Below, piece by piece: positions 22,243 to 35,667 of a DNA stretch of 64,000 bases (position 1 is its first letter; each line of letters begins with the position of its first letter). A model generated the notes under the pieces. It made no database searches. It worked only from the letters and a program-made list of their open reading frames with translations, and had not been told where the DNA came from. The stretch comes from Erythrobasidium yunnanense. Its lineage: Eukaryota > Basidiomycota > Cystobasidiomycetes > Erythrobasidiales > Erythrobasidiaceae. Both the position numbers and the translations under genes were made by a program. The stretch covers positions 1,158,471 to 1,222,470 of the forward strand of contig BCJC01000005.1 in NCBI GenBank assembly GCA_001600175.1, in the 5' to 3' direction.

Positions 22243-22956
22243 CTAGGGCAGCGACTCGAGATACTCTAACCGGCTCAAGATGACGGCCTTGCTCGTCTCC
22301 TCTATCTCGCCAGCTAGGAAGACTTCATCGAGAATCGCGTAGACCTTGTGGAAGTTGAAGAGGAGATCTATACAAGAAGGTAAGCCAGCTCCTCTGCATT
22401 CCTGCAGCGTGCAGCCTCACCGAGTTCGCACACATTGCCGAAGAAGGAGTCGAGGACTGTGGAACACATCACATCAGCGAAGATAGTAGAGCATTGTGAA
22501 GATGCACACCTTCGACAAGCAGATGGATAGCCTCAAGGTAGGCCAATTCGTTATCGTTCGCATCGACGCATACGGTGAAGAAGAGGCCGGCATATCGCCT
22601 GTAGACGAGTTTCCACTGCTTGTACTGTGGCATACCATCTTCAGAATGGGTATATTGCTGATCTTGCGGACTCGCGCACCTCTACGAAGTTGCTCTGATA
22701 CTTGCTGTCTCTTGGAGCGACCGTTCTGTGGACTTCGCCGCGCATCCTCGTCTTCTGCTCATCCGTGAATGGCTCGTAGAACTTGCCCTAAACACCTCAT
22801 CTCAGCCTCGAATCAGGCCTCTCTTGACGAATGTCCAGCTCACGAGCCGCGTTTTGCCCTGTCTGTTCTGGACGAGAATGAAGCGCTGAGGGTTCGCCGG
22901 CGTCAGCTCTCAACGTATATCATCCGCGCTGTTGCTGCTCGTAATCGTACAATCAT
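22243..22956 (-). CDS. APS2: AP-2 complex sigma subunit (clathrin adaptor)
   Basis: Six exons on the minus strand are proposed: 22951-22956, 22844-22885, 22680-22787, 22510-22624, 22421-22456 and 22243-22367, giving 143 residues against 142 in mammals. The first exon is just ATGATT (Met-Ile), spliced to [14 protein letters not shown], the invariant small-adaptin start. Then follow [84 protein letters not shown] and [10 protein letters not shown]. Sigma2 is the small core subunit that, with alpha, recognises dileucine cargo signals in endocytosis. Choice of sigma2 over sigma1/3 rests on the [13 protein letters not shown] and [13 protein letters not shown] pattern. Coding sequence of 432 nt is split by five introns of 52-65 nt. 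Confidence 0.92.
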
Positions 22957-23034
22957 CTTTGGCCAGAATCCCGACAAAGAATTGGTCCTCTAGCAAAGAA
23001 GCCGGTGCCTTCGTGCCTTTGACGCGGACGATTC

Positions 23035-25859
23035 ATGCGAAGAGGTCTTATCGCTGGCTTTCTGACTCTTGCCTCTGCACAATCTCGAGCATTGAGAACC
23101 GGAAATATCGTCTATCCTGCTGCAAGAGCTTTCACCGTCTGTCCTGTCCGAACCTCGTCACTGTTTGCCGGAATTATGTCCTCGGCAGCCGGCCCTACTC
23201 CTCCTCAGCCGCCCCATGACTTCTCATACAATCCTTCGCGAGTCAGTGATGCCATCAAGAACGGAATAGAGCGTACGCGCAAGCTCGAAGATGAGATCGC
23301 GGCTCTCAAGCCCGAAGACTGTACATTCGATTCTGTAGTCAAGCCTTTGGCTTTGGATGAAGCAGTACTTGATACAGAGACAGACCCTGCCGGCTTTATG
23401 CAGTCCGTTTCGACGGACAAGCTTGTTAGAGATGCCGCGACCGAAGCGAGCATGAAGCTGTCTGACTTCGGTATCGAGGTATGCGGTAATAAATTGCTGT
23501 GGGAGATGATATTGTCTAACGAGTGCGCCTTGCGCTTACACCAGTCCTCCATGCGTAAAGATATATATGACCGACTACGCGATGTGCAGCAAAATACAGC
23601 CCCCAATTCGCTTGATCCCGAGTCCCAAAGATTACTCGATAGAATGCTCCGTGACAAGACACGGGCCGGTCTCGGCCTATCGGAGGCAGACCAGAAGAAG
23701 TTCAAAGACCTGAAGACTCAGATCTCCAATAAGTGTATTGCCTTCCAGAAGAACTGTGATGAAGAACGTGGTATACTTCTATTCACCAAAGAAGAATTGG
23801 ATGGAGTGCCAGAAGATGTTATTGCGGGATATCCCAAAGAATCGCTAGGCGATACTGGCGTGCAGTACAAAGTGACACATAAGACGCCAGATATCGTTCC
23901 TGTGCTACGCTACTGTAAAGTGCCGGCTACACGACGAAGAGCGTACCTTTCCTACGAAAACCGTAATCAGGATAATACGCAACTGTTCAAGGAGATCATC
24001 GAGGTGGGTTATACTACGGCACATACTTGCAATACAACTTACAATGCACTTACAGCTCCGCCGTGAAGCCGGCCAAGTTATGAAGTATGATACCTACGCC
24101 GACTATGTTATCGAACCAAAGATGGCAAAGACGGCCAAGACGGTCATCGACTTTTTAACAGATCTTAGAGAGAAAGTAAAGCCTATCGGGGAGAAAGAGC
24201 GTGATAGATTGATGGCATTGAAGAAGGAGGAATGTAAAGAGCTGGGCATCGAGTTTGAGGATGTCTTCTACGCTTGGGACTATCGCTACTACGATAGGTA
24301 TGTCGCAATATGTCCTATCAACTGGTCAAGGACACTGATTATGCCTTCGTTGCAGACTTTACACGCAACGTACCCTGGATCTCGATAACGAGAAAGTCAA
24401 AGAATACCTGCCCGTCTCCGTGGTCGTACCAAGAATGATGCAACTCTACTCTGATCTCCTGGGTGTGCAATGTTTTCCCGTCAAGGATGCCTCCACTTGG
24501 CACGAAGAGGTCACTGTTTGGGCGGTCTGGGATAAAGAAGGCCTTGACAAGCAGGTCCCTGTGGAAGAAAGCTTCTGTGGATATCTATACCTTGATCTCT
24601 TCCCTCGAGAGGCTAAGTAAGCTGCCAGCACTATCTTTGGGGCACATACTGACGGTCCCGGCCAATCAGGTACGGCCACGCTGCTGTCTGGGTAAGGAAG
24701 GTCCTTATGCTGTACTATAAAACATCTATTGACGTCCAACGTAACACAGGGCCTAATTCCTGGATGCGAAAAAGCCGACGGGTCCAGGCAGTACCCGACC
24801 GCTGCCATGGTCGCTAATCTGGCCAAGCCTACATCGGAGAAGCCAGCTTTACTGTCAGTCCACTCAGCAGCAGCCAATGCTGTAATAAATCTAGCTTATG
24901 ACTGCTGTCGACCGTCTACAGAAGCCACGATGATTTCGTTACGTTGTTCCACGAGCAAGGCCACGCCTTCCACGGCTTGCTCTCTCGCACAAAGTATGCA
25001 CGCTTTGCGGGAACAGCAGTTTCTAGGGACTTTGTAGAGGGTGCGTTCTGAATTGCTTGCGATGGATCGAGCGTGCCTGTCTGGCAGTCGCCCCGGCCTG
25101 GTAGCCCAGCTGACGTGTAGCTGCTCAGCACCTTCACAAATGCTTGAGAACTGGACGTTCTCGAAGCCCGTGCTTCAACAGATCACTTCACATTACAAAA
25201 CTGGCGAACCCATTCCGGACGAGCTGATCGAAAAGATCATCCAGAGCGACGCAGTCAACAAGGGCTTGTTCAACCTAAGACAAGTAGGGTATATCATATG
25301 CACGACTGCAATACATCGCTGAACCCCTTCGATGGTTAGCTATACTTCGGCCTACTCGACATGAAATGCCACACCTCCCCAGACGAACAAGACTACACAA
25401 AGCTCTGGAACGAGCTTAGAGAAGACATTGCACTTACATCTATCGGTAATGCCGATCTGCCTCAAGGTCAAGGCTCATTCGCACATCTGGCAGGCGGTTA
25501 CGAAGCGTAAGTTGCGGTCATCGAGTTCAGATATAATGGCTGATAATATATTCTTACCATATCTAGTGGATACTACGGCTATCTCTACTCTCTTTCCTTC
25601 GCGACGGTGAGATGCACCTGTGCTTTTGGAAACAGAGCAATCAATGCTTACGCACTTCTTCTCCCTCCTCTTTCAGGACATGTTCTACAGCAACTTCGAA
25701 GCTGATCCTCTATCACAAGAGATGGGTATGAAGTATCGAAGAGAGATCCTGCAGCCTGGTGGATCAAGGGAGGAGATGGACAGCTTGACCGCCTTCTTGG
25801 GGCGCAAGCCCAACAATGAGGCTTTTATGAAGAAGCTTCTAGCCGGGGCTAGTGCTTAA
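23035..25859 (+). CDS. PRD1: M3A metallopeptidase (saccharolysin/thimet oligopeptidase family)
   Basis: Ten exons are proposed: 23035-24003, 24056-24297, 24356-24616, 24670-24691, 24750-24853, 24922-25040, 25129-25283, 25340-25506, 25567-25606 and 25677-25859, giving 753 residues. The zinc site is FHEQGHAFH (His543, Glu544, His547), with the third ligand Glu about residue 572 in RDFVEAPSQMLENW, the spacing found in neurolysin. The C-terminal GYYGYLYSLSFATDMF and the phrase GREILQPGGS-like YRREILQPGGSREEM are family hallmarks. The enzyme cuts short peptides in the cytosol and mitochondrial intermembrane space. The first 47 residues are Arg/Ala/Ser-rich without acids, like a mitochondrial targeting signal. 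A second Met at residue 48 (MSSAAGPTPP) could start a cytosolic form. Exon 4 is 22 nt. Confidence 0.93.
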
Positions 25860-26057
25860 GAAGCTACGATTTAATAGACCGGGTGATCTCAGTCCGCAAG
25901 GTAATTGGTAGACCATCTTTTGGAAACGGAATCCAGAAGTGCCAGTGCATGCAGTACTATCGTTCACTGTACTCGCTAGCTCTAAGTTTACACAAAGGAC
26001 AGCTCGTATCGTCATGCATTGCCCTTACTCCGACCGACTCTTAGGGATGATGCTCGC

Positions 26058-29000
26058 ATGGCCGCCAAATCGTACAGCGAGGCTTACAACAACCTCAGTA
26101 GCGAGAAGGTGCACAGGCTTTGATCTGTCGTGAGAATCGCCTTCGCTGAAGCCGGACGTCGAGCAGATCAAAGACCGGACGCAAGGCCTTGAAGATGTCA
26201 GAGTCTTCTTGACTGTCCCACGCAACATAACATGGATCAATCAAGAGCGCAAGCAATGGCTTAAGCTGCTTCAAGCAATCTTCCAGATTGTCGTAGACGA
26301 ACAGCGAAATCATGTGAAGAAGCCTGCAGGAACGGCTAGTCCTGCTCTGAAGCGGCTCAAGGATGGAGCGCAAGTCGTACGCCTTATCATCGAAAGATGC
26401 GCTGCAGATCTACCGCGCAAAGCTTTCAAGGCAGTCTTCAGCCATATTGTCTCTATCATCGTTCTGAAAGGCCAGCTGTTTGAGCCAATCTCTCTGGAGT
26501 ACCTAAAGTCTCTGCGAAGCATCATAAGCTATCGTCCTCATCTGGACCATCTGGAGACAAAGCAATGGACGCATGCTGTCGCGCTATGTTTCGCTGCAGC
26601 TCTCGGAGATCCGATCAAAAGCCAGGACATCGTAGAAGACGCCATGATGGAGGATGATGACGATACAGAGATGACTCAAACAGCAGGGTCGTCTAATGGG
26701 AGGTCAAAGAAGAGAAAGGCTGCAGGTCCGCTGCGACTGACTCCGGTCGACGAAGATGGATATCGCTCTGGTAGTCCCTCCGGCTTTCGATCAGCAGGAC
26801 AGGATGTGATAGAGTTGATGGCATGTATAGATGCCTTCTTCAAGTCCCCTGCCTCACCCTTTCTGGCTTGCGGTGAAGCATTGCTGGCCAAGTTCATTCG
26901 CTTCTTTCGAGTCTTCCCAAGCGAAACAAGCGCTCACCTTCCAGCGCTCACTGCGCTCAATCGTCTTGTCCAGGAGCTTTACTACAATGCTAAGACAGCA
27001 TTGGAGAAAAGCTCGTCCTTCCTTTGGCCGTTTCTACTATCCCTATGGTATACGAAGAACGCAATAGTGAAGGAGCAGCTTGTCATACTATTGAGCAGAC
27101 TATTTCCTTTCCTTGTGCATCGAAGCGACGGAAGCCACACTCAGCTCGTACAGGATCTTTACAACCACATTCTAGCCGAGCCCGAGAACCGCTGGCGTTC
27201 AGAGGAGCTGGATATTGATCATCTTGAGATGGGTGACACCTCAGAGCAAGGGAAACCTAGGGCATTCAGCATTAGCCTGTTTCGGCTGAGTCATGGAGTC
27301 ACTTCGGCGCACGCATTGAGCTGGGCGACTCTGCAGCTGGGCGCTCAGTGTCTGTCACATCTTCAGAAAGCATCGCAATCATTGCGACCGGATCTACCGC
27401 CGACTCCATCCTCGAGCAGGAATAAGAAAAGAAAGGTCAGCACGGGAGACTCGCTCGGCCTTTTGCGCTAATCCAGACTTACAGCTCGATGCACCCATCG
27501 ACAACTTGCTAGATAATATCAGCTCGCTACTAGAGAAACCCATCGTATACCGTTTGCAATTCCTCAACTTCTATCTAGAGTGTTGCGATAGCGGCCAACA
27601 TGCATATATCACTCGCATCCTCTCTAAAGCTATCCTTCCTCTTCTTACGCACAACAACCTCGCCGTACAGACCTGGGCAACGATTACTTTCAGCTCGCTC
27701 TGTTCACCGCCGATCTCGCCATTGGATGAAGACTCGCAAAGGGCTCTGCAACATAGCTGGAATCTGGCAGTCCGAAGAATCAGTCATCCGATACTTGGCC
27801 GGCCAGCAGCACTATTCTTGCAGAAATATATCCAGCATCAGTATCCAGCCTCGCCGGTCATAATGCAGGATCTGGAGACACTTTGCCGAGATATTGAGAT
27901 ACAAGGACCTGCTTTCCCTTCCGATACGGTCTGCGACTTTTTGGGCACTTTAATTACCTTGGCGTCGTCCGATGCAAAACTATTCCATCTGGATGTGCGA
28001 GGCAAGCTGGCTGCAAGATTCGGGTCCGAATGGCCGCTCATCCAAACAGTGTCACAAAGCAGTCGTTCCTTTTCTACGAAGCCCCGCTGCGATCCTCTTA
28101 GTGTGATTCATTTCGAACGGCTTCTTTGCCGTATAGCGGGTCTACCTCAAATGGAACTCCCGGATGACCAGCTGCTACCTGATTGTGCCATGTCGACATA
28201 TGTAGTACAAGAGGTCCAAGAGAAGGCGCTGCAGTCATGGTACTTCCACGCAGAGATTCACGCTCCTGCTCGACAGTCCAAGACCCGTGATTCACCATCA
28301 GACACCGAGCATCCTTCTAGTCAAAGTCAAGGAGCGTCAGAAGGCCCTGAAAACAAGCTGGCAGTGAAGCTGTCGAACGCTCTGCGGAAGATCCTGGGTA
28401 CAATAGCCACCGAGGTCAATCACGATGATCAAGCGTATTGGTCCACACTGCCAGTCGACAGGGCAAGCCGCTTCATCAGTATATATGTCGTTGCCCTTCT
28501 CTTCGAGGCAAATCTCGAGAAGCAGACCGTCATACGGAGCGACCGTAACTTCGTACCTGCTGTCGAAAACCTAGGGAAATTACTATCGCATACGGCAAAC
28601 AATAAATGGTCGCTCAATGAGCAAGCTGCCCTGTTGGTCACTCTATCACCAATTCTGGTTCCCGTGTCGATGGAAGCGGTCAGCTATCAAGCGATAGTCA
28701 ATGCCGGACCAGCATCTGGCATCAGACAGGAGCGATTGGCTATTGGTAAGCAATACATGTCTGCCCTTTGCGCGGTCAATGCTGACATCACTCTGACTCT
28801 CCCTTGTTAGCCAATGACAGTCCGATACCTTCGCTATTGTCGTCCACTTCTCCCGTCATCAGCGCCCTCTGGGAGACAGAAGCTTTTCGAAAAGGCTTTG
28901 CTAAGCGGAGAGACATCTTCAGACAGCTATTGTCGATGGACGACAGCGTCCCAGATTTCGCACCTAGCATTGCTGAAGACGAATTTGGCGCGATCAAAAC

Positions 29001-32000
29001 AACCACATCAACACAGATGACTGGACGCGCCATGTTCTCGGGTGATAACGATCTAGCAACACAAGCCTGCTTCAACATCGCGATAAGAGCATTGGTCACC
29101 TTACAATTTTACGAGGATGGCGGGCTTGGCTCTATTCGACTCCGTGAAGTCGTAAGGGACCTGCTCGAAGGCACTGGTACCCATCTAGCCATTGTCGGCC
29201 GACATATCTTGTGGGCAGTGCAGAGCGGCTACCTAGCGCTATCAAGCAGCGAGATGGACGCGTTCTTGGAACGCATAGGCGGCGAACTGCTTCCTTCCTA
29301 CGAATATGCTCGAGCCGACGAGGTGCAAATGCTGGTCCTGCAATTCCTGCAAACGACCGTCGATATATGGGGAGTCAAACAGGACATAGAGCTTGGTTTC
29401 GTAGAGAACGCTCGAAGCTTAAGTGCTTGGTTCACGGCCCAGTTACGGACAGACAATATCCCGTCGTATGGAATACGTATCGCATTCATCAACCTGCTGC
29501 AATCTTTTCTTACGCCGACATTGACACAAGAAGCGTGGGTTTCAGATTCGGAAGATATGGCCTGTCATGACGGCTCTCCTATACCACCTGTCTCGGTGCT
29601 CATAGGCATGCTCAGCGATGTCGACTTTCGCGTGCGTTTCAGGCTTTCGGCAGCCATGGGTATTCTATGCACCTATCTATGCGAAGCAAAAGCACAGGAT
29701 TACGGCACCTGGCAGAAGATCGCCGATGCTACTCGATTCGACATGACTCCATCTGGATACGAGCACAATGCGACACTCCTTCTGACATACGGTAACATCA
29801 TGGTCGCCAGCGATTACTATCGGCCAAATGCATACAAGCCCTTAATTTACTATGTCGCAATGCTCAACTCAGATACGTCGACCGCATTCATTCGAAGTCT
29901 ACTACAGGCCGTGGCGCATCAGCTGGGTTTACGAGACATCACCGAGCTCTATACCTTTCTAGCCTGCTACACCATGGTGGAGCATATCATGGATAAAACC
30001 GAGCGTATTCAAATTCCCGATCCAGCAGCTTTCGGTTTCGCAAGCAAGAGGGAGCTGTATGAGGCTGGCTTTACCGAAGTTGGTGCCCTGGTGCTCGCTG
30101 GACCGCGTCCCGAGTTCTTCGAGAAGATGTGCACGTATGCGGGCCTGTCACTCAAGCTCGGCTTGCAGCAGTGTCTTTCCTGCTTTGTCGCTTATAAGCT
30201 GACGCTCCCCAGGAGCTCTGGAGTATCCGAAGATCAACGTCGTCTTGAGGAAGATCACATGATGGCGAGGGTCAACGCGGTCGCTACCGACATCGGTATA
30301 CCTGATATCCTCGAAGGACTACAGGATGTAGTCGTGGCCAAAATCTTCAGTTTCATATGGGAAGGCACCTACGATATCAAGGCCTTCCAGCTGGCCTTTT
30401 CGGAGAATTGGCCAGGCTCCACGGAAGTCATGAGCGGCTTTCTTTCTGAAGTGGGTGATCCATTCCAGCCCAATGTGCTGTGTCCGCCAGACATCCCGCT
30501 AGTGGATGTTCTAGGAGCTTTGCGCTCAGGTCATACCGCCTTGAATGGAGCGCTGGACAAAGAGGCTACTATGTACAGTGTCTTACACCACCTGTTCGCG
30601 TGGGTCGCACAACCACCGTTCGTCACCCAACAAATTCGGCTACTCTACAACGCTGCGATATGCATCGCATGCTGCTATAGTGCTATCTCAAGCTTTCAGT
30701 CGCTCCTGGTGCTTATACTCAGAAGATGCACCCTATTACTGGCTCAAACGGACCTTGTACCGTTGTGTGCGAATATCTATACATGGGCAGTGGAGCATCT
30801 CATGAAACGTATACAGCTAGACAACAAGTCATACGGAGATGTCGGCTACACACTAGCTGCGACCGCCGAAGTACTTTGCAAGACCAGCTCGGAAGGATCT
30901 GGTCAAGCTCAACGTGCTTCTCAGCGTCTGATGAAGGAGCTCGAGAACATACTATTCCAGGCTGTGAAAGGGCGCTCGCAGAAGCTCGTAGACATAGCCA
31001 CAACAGCTGCCGCGATATGGCCTCGTTCTTTGCCGATCAAGCCTGGAATTGACAAATTGTTGATCTCGATTGACAAGTCTAGAAGAGGCATAGGAAGTGT
31101 AAGAGCTATTGGGCACATGGGCCAGTACTTGAGAAACACTCCAGTCAGCATTTCGGAAGATCGCTTGGCTGAGGCTCTCTGGCAGGCTTTCTCGAAAGCC
31201 GACCCGGATGTTCTGGGTACGGATGCCACAGCTATTCATGCAATGGTGGACATGCTGTCCCACACATCCGGAAGAGTCCAGCCTCCCGGCCTCGGAGAAG
31301 ATACGAGTTCTGACCAAAATGTGCAGGCTTCCGTTCAAGAAGTCAGAAACAACATAGTTGCTCTAGTTCAGGAAGTGCTAGACAAGAACAACATGAGTAT
31401 ACTGCATACGGCTTTCCAGACTATGAGATGCATACTTTCCGTATCTCAAGCAAGTGGACCATTATCGCCGGAATCTGCCACAATAGCGAGTCTGAGTACC
31501 ACCAAGCTTTCATGGGCGCCGGCTTGCGCGCCCAAGGCTCTGTCTGAGCTCTTGTCCGGAGACAAGTGGTTGAAGAAGAGCAGGAACCGGCATACGTGGC
31601 AGACAGACTTTTCTCTCCTACTTATCGATATTCTTGGTGTGAAAGACGTCTTCTTCACTCAAATCCGGACTCTCGCCATGTCTTCAACTTCCTTCGCACA
31701 AGGCAGCATTCCTTCTCTAGTCCTAGCAACCTTAGTATACGCGCGGGAGGAAGATCGGCATGACATCCCAGAAACCCTTTCAAAGTACTTCGAAGGTATC
31801 CTGGTCACAGGGACTGCCGCAGTCGAAGATGTCGTCAATCTAACGATTTTTCTGCGTCGCTACATCCCTCCTGCGATCAAGGCAGAAAAGCAGCGAAAAC
31901 TGGCCCGAGATGAGTGGCTTCAGGTTTCTTGGCGCCACTTAGCGGCAGGAGCCGTCTCTGTTCGGGCCTTTACTGCTGCTTTACTGTTCATCGAACTGGC

Positions 32001-35000
32001 TGCCGAATACGAAAAAGACGAAAAGGCGGCTCTAGCCTCCAATATAGGCTCAGATACACAGTCTCAAGAAATCCTCTACACAGTCTATACCAATATACCT
32101 GAACCGGATAGCTTTTATGGCATTACTCCGTACGATTTACAGGAAGGAATGATCAGAAGAATGCAGCACGAAGGCCGCTGGAACGATGCCATGGTATGGC
32201 ACGGTGGTGTCTATGAGGGCCAGGGCGATGCACAAGCGATGGGCGTTCTAGGCGTCGTGCAGTCTCTAGCAGCGTCTGGTCTTCCTAGGTTGTCGATGAA
32301 CATACTTACATCGACAAGTGGTCTCTCGACAGCAACAACGCTCCCTGCATCATTGTCATACGATCTAGCTTGGAAAACAGAGCGATGGGATCTGCCATCC
32401 ACCTTCTCTTCTGGTCACGAGACGGCTGATGCCAGTCTCTTCAAAGCCATTCGGGCTACTCAGCGGGAGTTGGATCAAGAAAAGTCGAATGCGACTATCT
32501 TGCAATGCTTGACTAGGGAGACACTGAAGCTAGCCAGTACTATCGCTACTTCGCAAAGTCTGAGTGACAAAGATATCGCATCCTTACTGGCAATTCGTCA
32601 AGTGCATCAATGGGCCGAGCACCATGACCGCCAGGCTGATCTCGACTTCTGGCGACCTAGTGATCTGCAAAAACTCAGGTACCGCTTCTATGCCTCAAGA
32701 GCACCCAGTGAATCTGATCTAACGCATATGTACATTTCAGTTTCGACATGTTCGATCGTTTAGTCAGCACAAGATTGACACTTCTCGAGGCGCACAAGGT
32801 CAGAGATAGGCGCAAGCAGATTTCCGATGAACCATCGGATCTGGAAGTGGCTATAGCGAAGACTGAATGCGAGCATCTGCTGGCGCTCTCTGGAAACGCG
32901 CGCTCTGCCCAGAAACTACAAAAGGCAGTAAATTCTGTGATCCGAGCGACTAACCTGAATCAGTTGGCGCCTCCATCATACGCTGTCCGTTTCGAGCTAG
33001 CTTGCGTTATGTGGGCACAGGGCGAGCACACTGTCGCAGTAGACGCACTGCACAGGATCGCCAAAGATATTCCATCTGGAAAGCTAAGTCTGCTACCCTC
33101 GGAGGAAGTCACGCTGTTGTCGCATCTTGTGAGTATCACACTATGAGCATACCAGTAGCATACTAATGCAGATCCACCAAGGGCGACTGGATATCGAAAG
33201 GTCGTCTGCAAGCACCAGAAGCCATCAAAGAGAGATACTTCGATCCGACCGCGAAGCTTCTGGCGTCTCTGACGGATCCGCAGTCAATACTGGTAAAGGC
33301 CGACGCCGAGCACCGCTTTGCCGCTTTTGCAGATGAACAGTATCATCGTATGTCCGCACAACTCGGCGAGATGGATCGTCTGGAGGCTTGGTCGCTTCGG
33401 AAAGAGCAGGAAGTTCGCATAATGGACAAGAAAAGCAACTCGACACAAAGTGCTTCGGCCAGGCGAGATGCCCAAGTCCAGTCACAGCAGGATTTACAGG
33501 CTGTCCAATCATTCAGGCAGCTGCGAAAATCTTTCCTCGACACAGCTCTCGAGATGTTTGCAGCAAGTCTGGCGACTGCCGACACACACAACGATTGTAT
33601 CTTTCGCTTGATGGCTTTGTGGCTAGAGAATTCGGCAGAAGCAACGGTCAGCCAGATCGCTCAGCGCACCTTGCATGCTATTCCAACGCACAAGTTTATT
33701 CCCCTCGTAAATCAACTCTCGGCTCGCTTGGCTTCATCATCTGGCTTGGCAGCAACTCCTTCTTCATTGTTTCAAGAGGTCCTATCGAACTTGCTACAGC
33801 GGCTGTGCACCGATCATCCTTTCCATAGTCTCATCCAGGTCTACTTTCTTAGGCAAGGCGTGCCGTCGGGCAAGGCTACCCTAGCCAGTCGACGATTGTC
33901 TGCAAGCAACCCGGAACTATCATCGCAGATCAGACGAGCAGAAGCCGTCAACGATATTGTTCAAAGCCTTCGGAAGAGTCCTCATCTACGGTCCATCTGT
34001 CAACAAGTCGAAATGGCTATGGCCGCCTACATCGAATGGGCGAATGTTACGCCCGAAGCTATACGCGCAATGAAGAAAAAGCTTGTCATTCCCTCAGACC
34101 AGCCGATACTCAAGCTACACAACCTTTCCATACCGATAACAACAATGAGTCTCGAAATCGACAAGACGTGCCAGTATGACCCAAGTAAGATGGCATGCAT
34201 TGCAAAGTTCAAGACGCCGTTCTCAACAGCAGGCGGTATACACCTTCCCAAGATTACAGACTGCATAGGTACCGACGGCAAGACCTATACTCAGCTGGTG
34301 AGGCTTCTCACAACTATTTCAAGAAGGTGTTGCTGACACTCTTCTCTATGCAGTACAAAGGAGGAGACGACGTACGCCAGGATGCAGTGATGCAACAGAT
34401 CTTTGCCATTGCCAATGATGTCTTGGCGCGTGATGATCGTACCAAATCGCGTTCTTTGGCCGTCCGAACATATAAGGTTATTCCACTTACAACCGATGCG
34501 GGACTCCTCGAGTTTGTGAAGAACAGCACAGCTATCGGTTCCTGGCTGGTTCCCGCTCACGAATAGTAAGTCACGGGTACATCTGAAGTTAGAATGAAGC
34601 TGATATATTCGGGTTTGCAGCTATAATCCGCAAGACGTGCCTATCAAGCAAGCTCGTGAGAAGCTGGCTACTCTCCAGAACAGCGGGGATCAGCGAGCTA
34701 GAGTGAAAAATTACGAGGATGTAGCCCGGCGAGTGCACCCCGTCATGCGGCACTTCTTCACGGAGAAACAGTATTCACCATCACTCTGGTTTGAGATGCG
34801 CCTCAACTACTCAAGAAGCGCTGCTGTCATGTCGATGGTCGGCTACGTCCTGGGTCTCGGAGACCGGCATGTCTCCAACATCATGATCGACACAACCAAG
34901 GGAGAGCTCATTCCCATCGACTTCGGTATCATGTTCGAAGCTGTGAGGCGGGATGCAAGTCTATTCGAGCTTCTTACAATAACTGAATTACTCGTCTGTT

Positions 35001-35543
35001 CCCCACTCGGCAGGGCAAGACATTACCAACGCCCGAGAAAGTGCCATTCCGCTTGACGCGTGATATTGTCGATGGCCTCGGCATGAATGGCGTAGAAGGT
35101 GTCTTCCGCAAATGCTCAGAGGAGACTATGCGCGTTCTCCGGTCCCAGTCTTCTGTCTTGATGACCATCCTCGAGGTCTTCAAGTTCGATCCTTTGCAGA
35201 AGTGGTACGTTTCCGATACTCTGTGTTGTTGACTGCAACTGATGCAGCTTATTCAGGACTGCTTCTGCACAAAAAGTCAAGCGTGTGCAAGGCTCAGAAG
35301 CGCTCGAGCGCGGTCGCAGCGACGGCGAATCAGAGCTTCTGACGGATGCGGACCGTGCTATTGCGACTGTAGCTGCAAAGCTCAACAGCGATCTCAGCGT
35401 CGAGTACCAGGTCAACGAGTAAGGCAAAGCTTTCTTGGCAAGTTCCACAGCTGATTGACCTGTATGCTGGCAGTCTGATCCTCCAAGCTACCGATGTGAA
35501 CAACCTTGGCACCATCTTCCACGGCTGGCAGCCCTATCTATAA
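26058..35543 (+). CDS. TEL1: ATM/Tel1 checkpoint kinase
   Basis: Eleven exons are proposed: 26058-26108, 26167-27435, 27485-28745, 28811-32678, 32741-33128, 33182-34297, 34354-34565, 34621-34942, 35014-35204, 35257-35418 and 35474-35543. They encode 2969 residues, the size of ATM (3056) and Tel1 (2787). This PI3K-like kinase senses double-strand breaks through Mre11-Rad50-Xrs2/Nbs1 and maintains telomeres. The N-terminus ([20 protein letters not shown]) fits the Tel1-specific TAN motif. A HEAT-repeat body and FAT region follow. The kinase domain has [17 protein letters not shown], catalytic [12 protein letters not shown] (Asp about 2803) and IDFGIMFE (DFG about 2822-2824). [17 protein letters not shown] with GVEGVFRKC distinguishes ATM from ATR. 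The FATC end is [14 protein letters not shown]. Intron 5 appears to use a downstream AAG acceptor. Confidence 0.95.
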
Positions 35544-35667
35544 AATGCTCTGCAAAATCGCTTTCGCATCTCGTGTTTATATCCCTCGTTCAAACACTTT
35601 GGCATTCTGTAGTACTGTTGGTAAATCCGTGAAGTATCAGTTGTATACCTACTTTAGATCCACTGCG

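Noticed and set aside
22886-22920. 29-nt first intron for APS2 starting at an ATG near 22922
   Set aside because: It is too short to splice. An ATG-ATT exon at 22951-22956 with a 65-nt GT-AG intron restores the exact conserved start MIRFILVQ.
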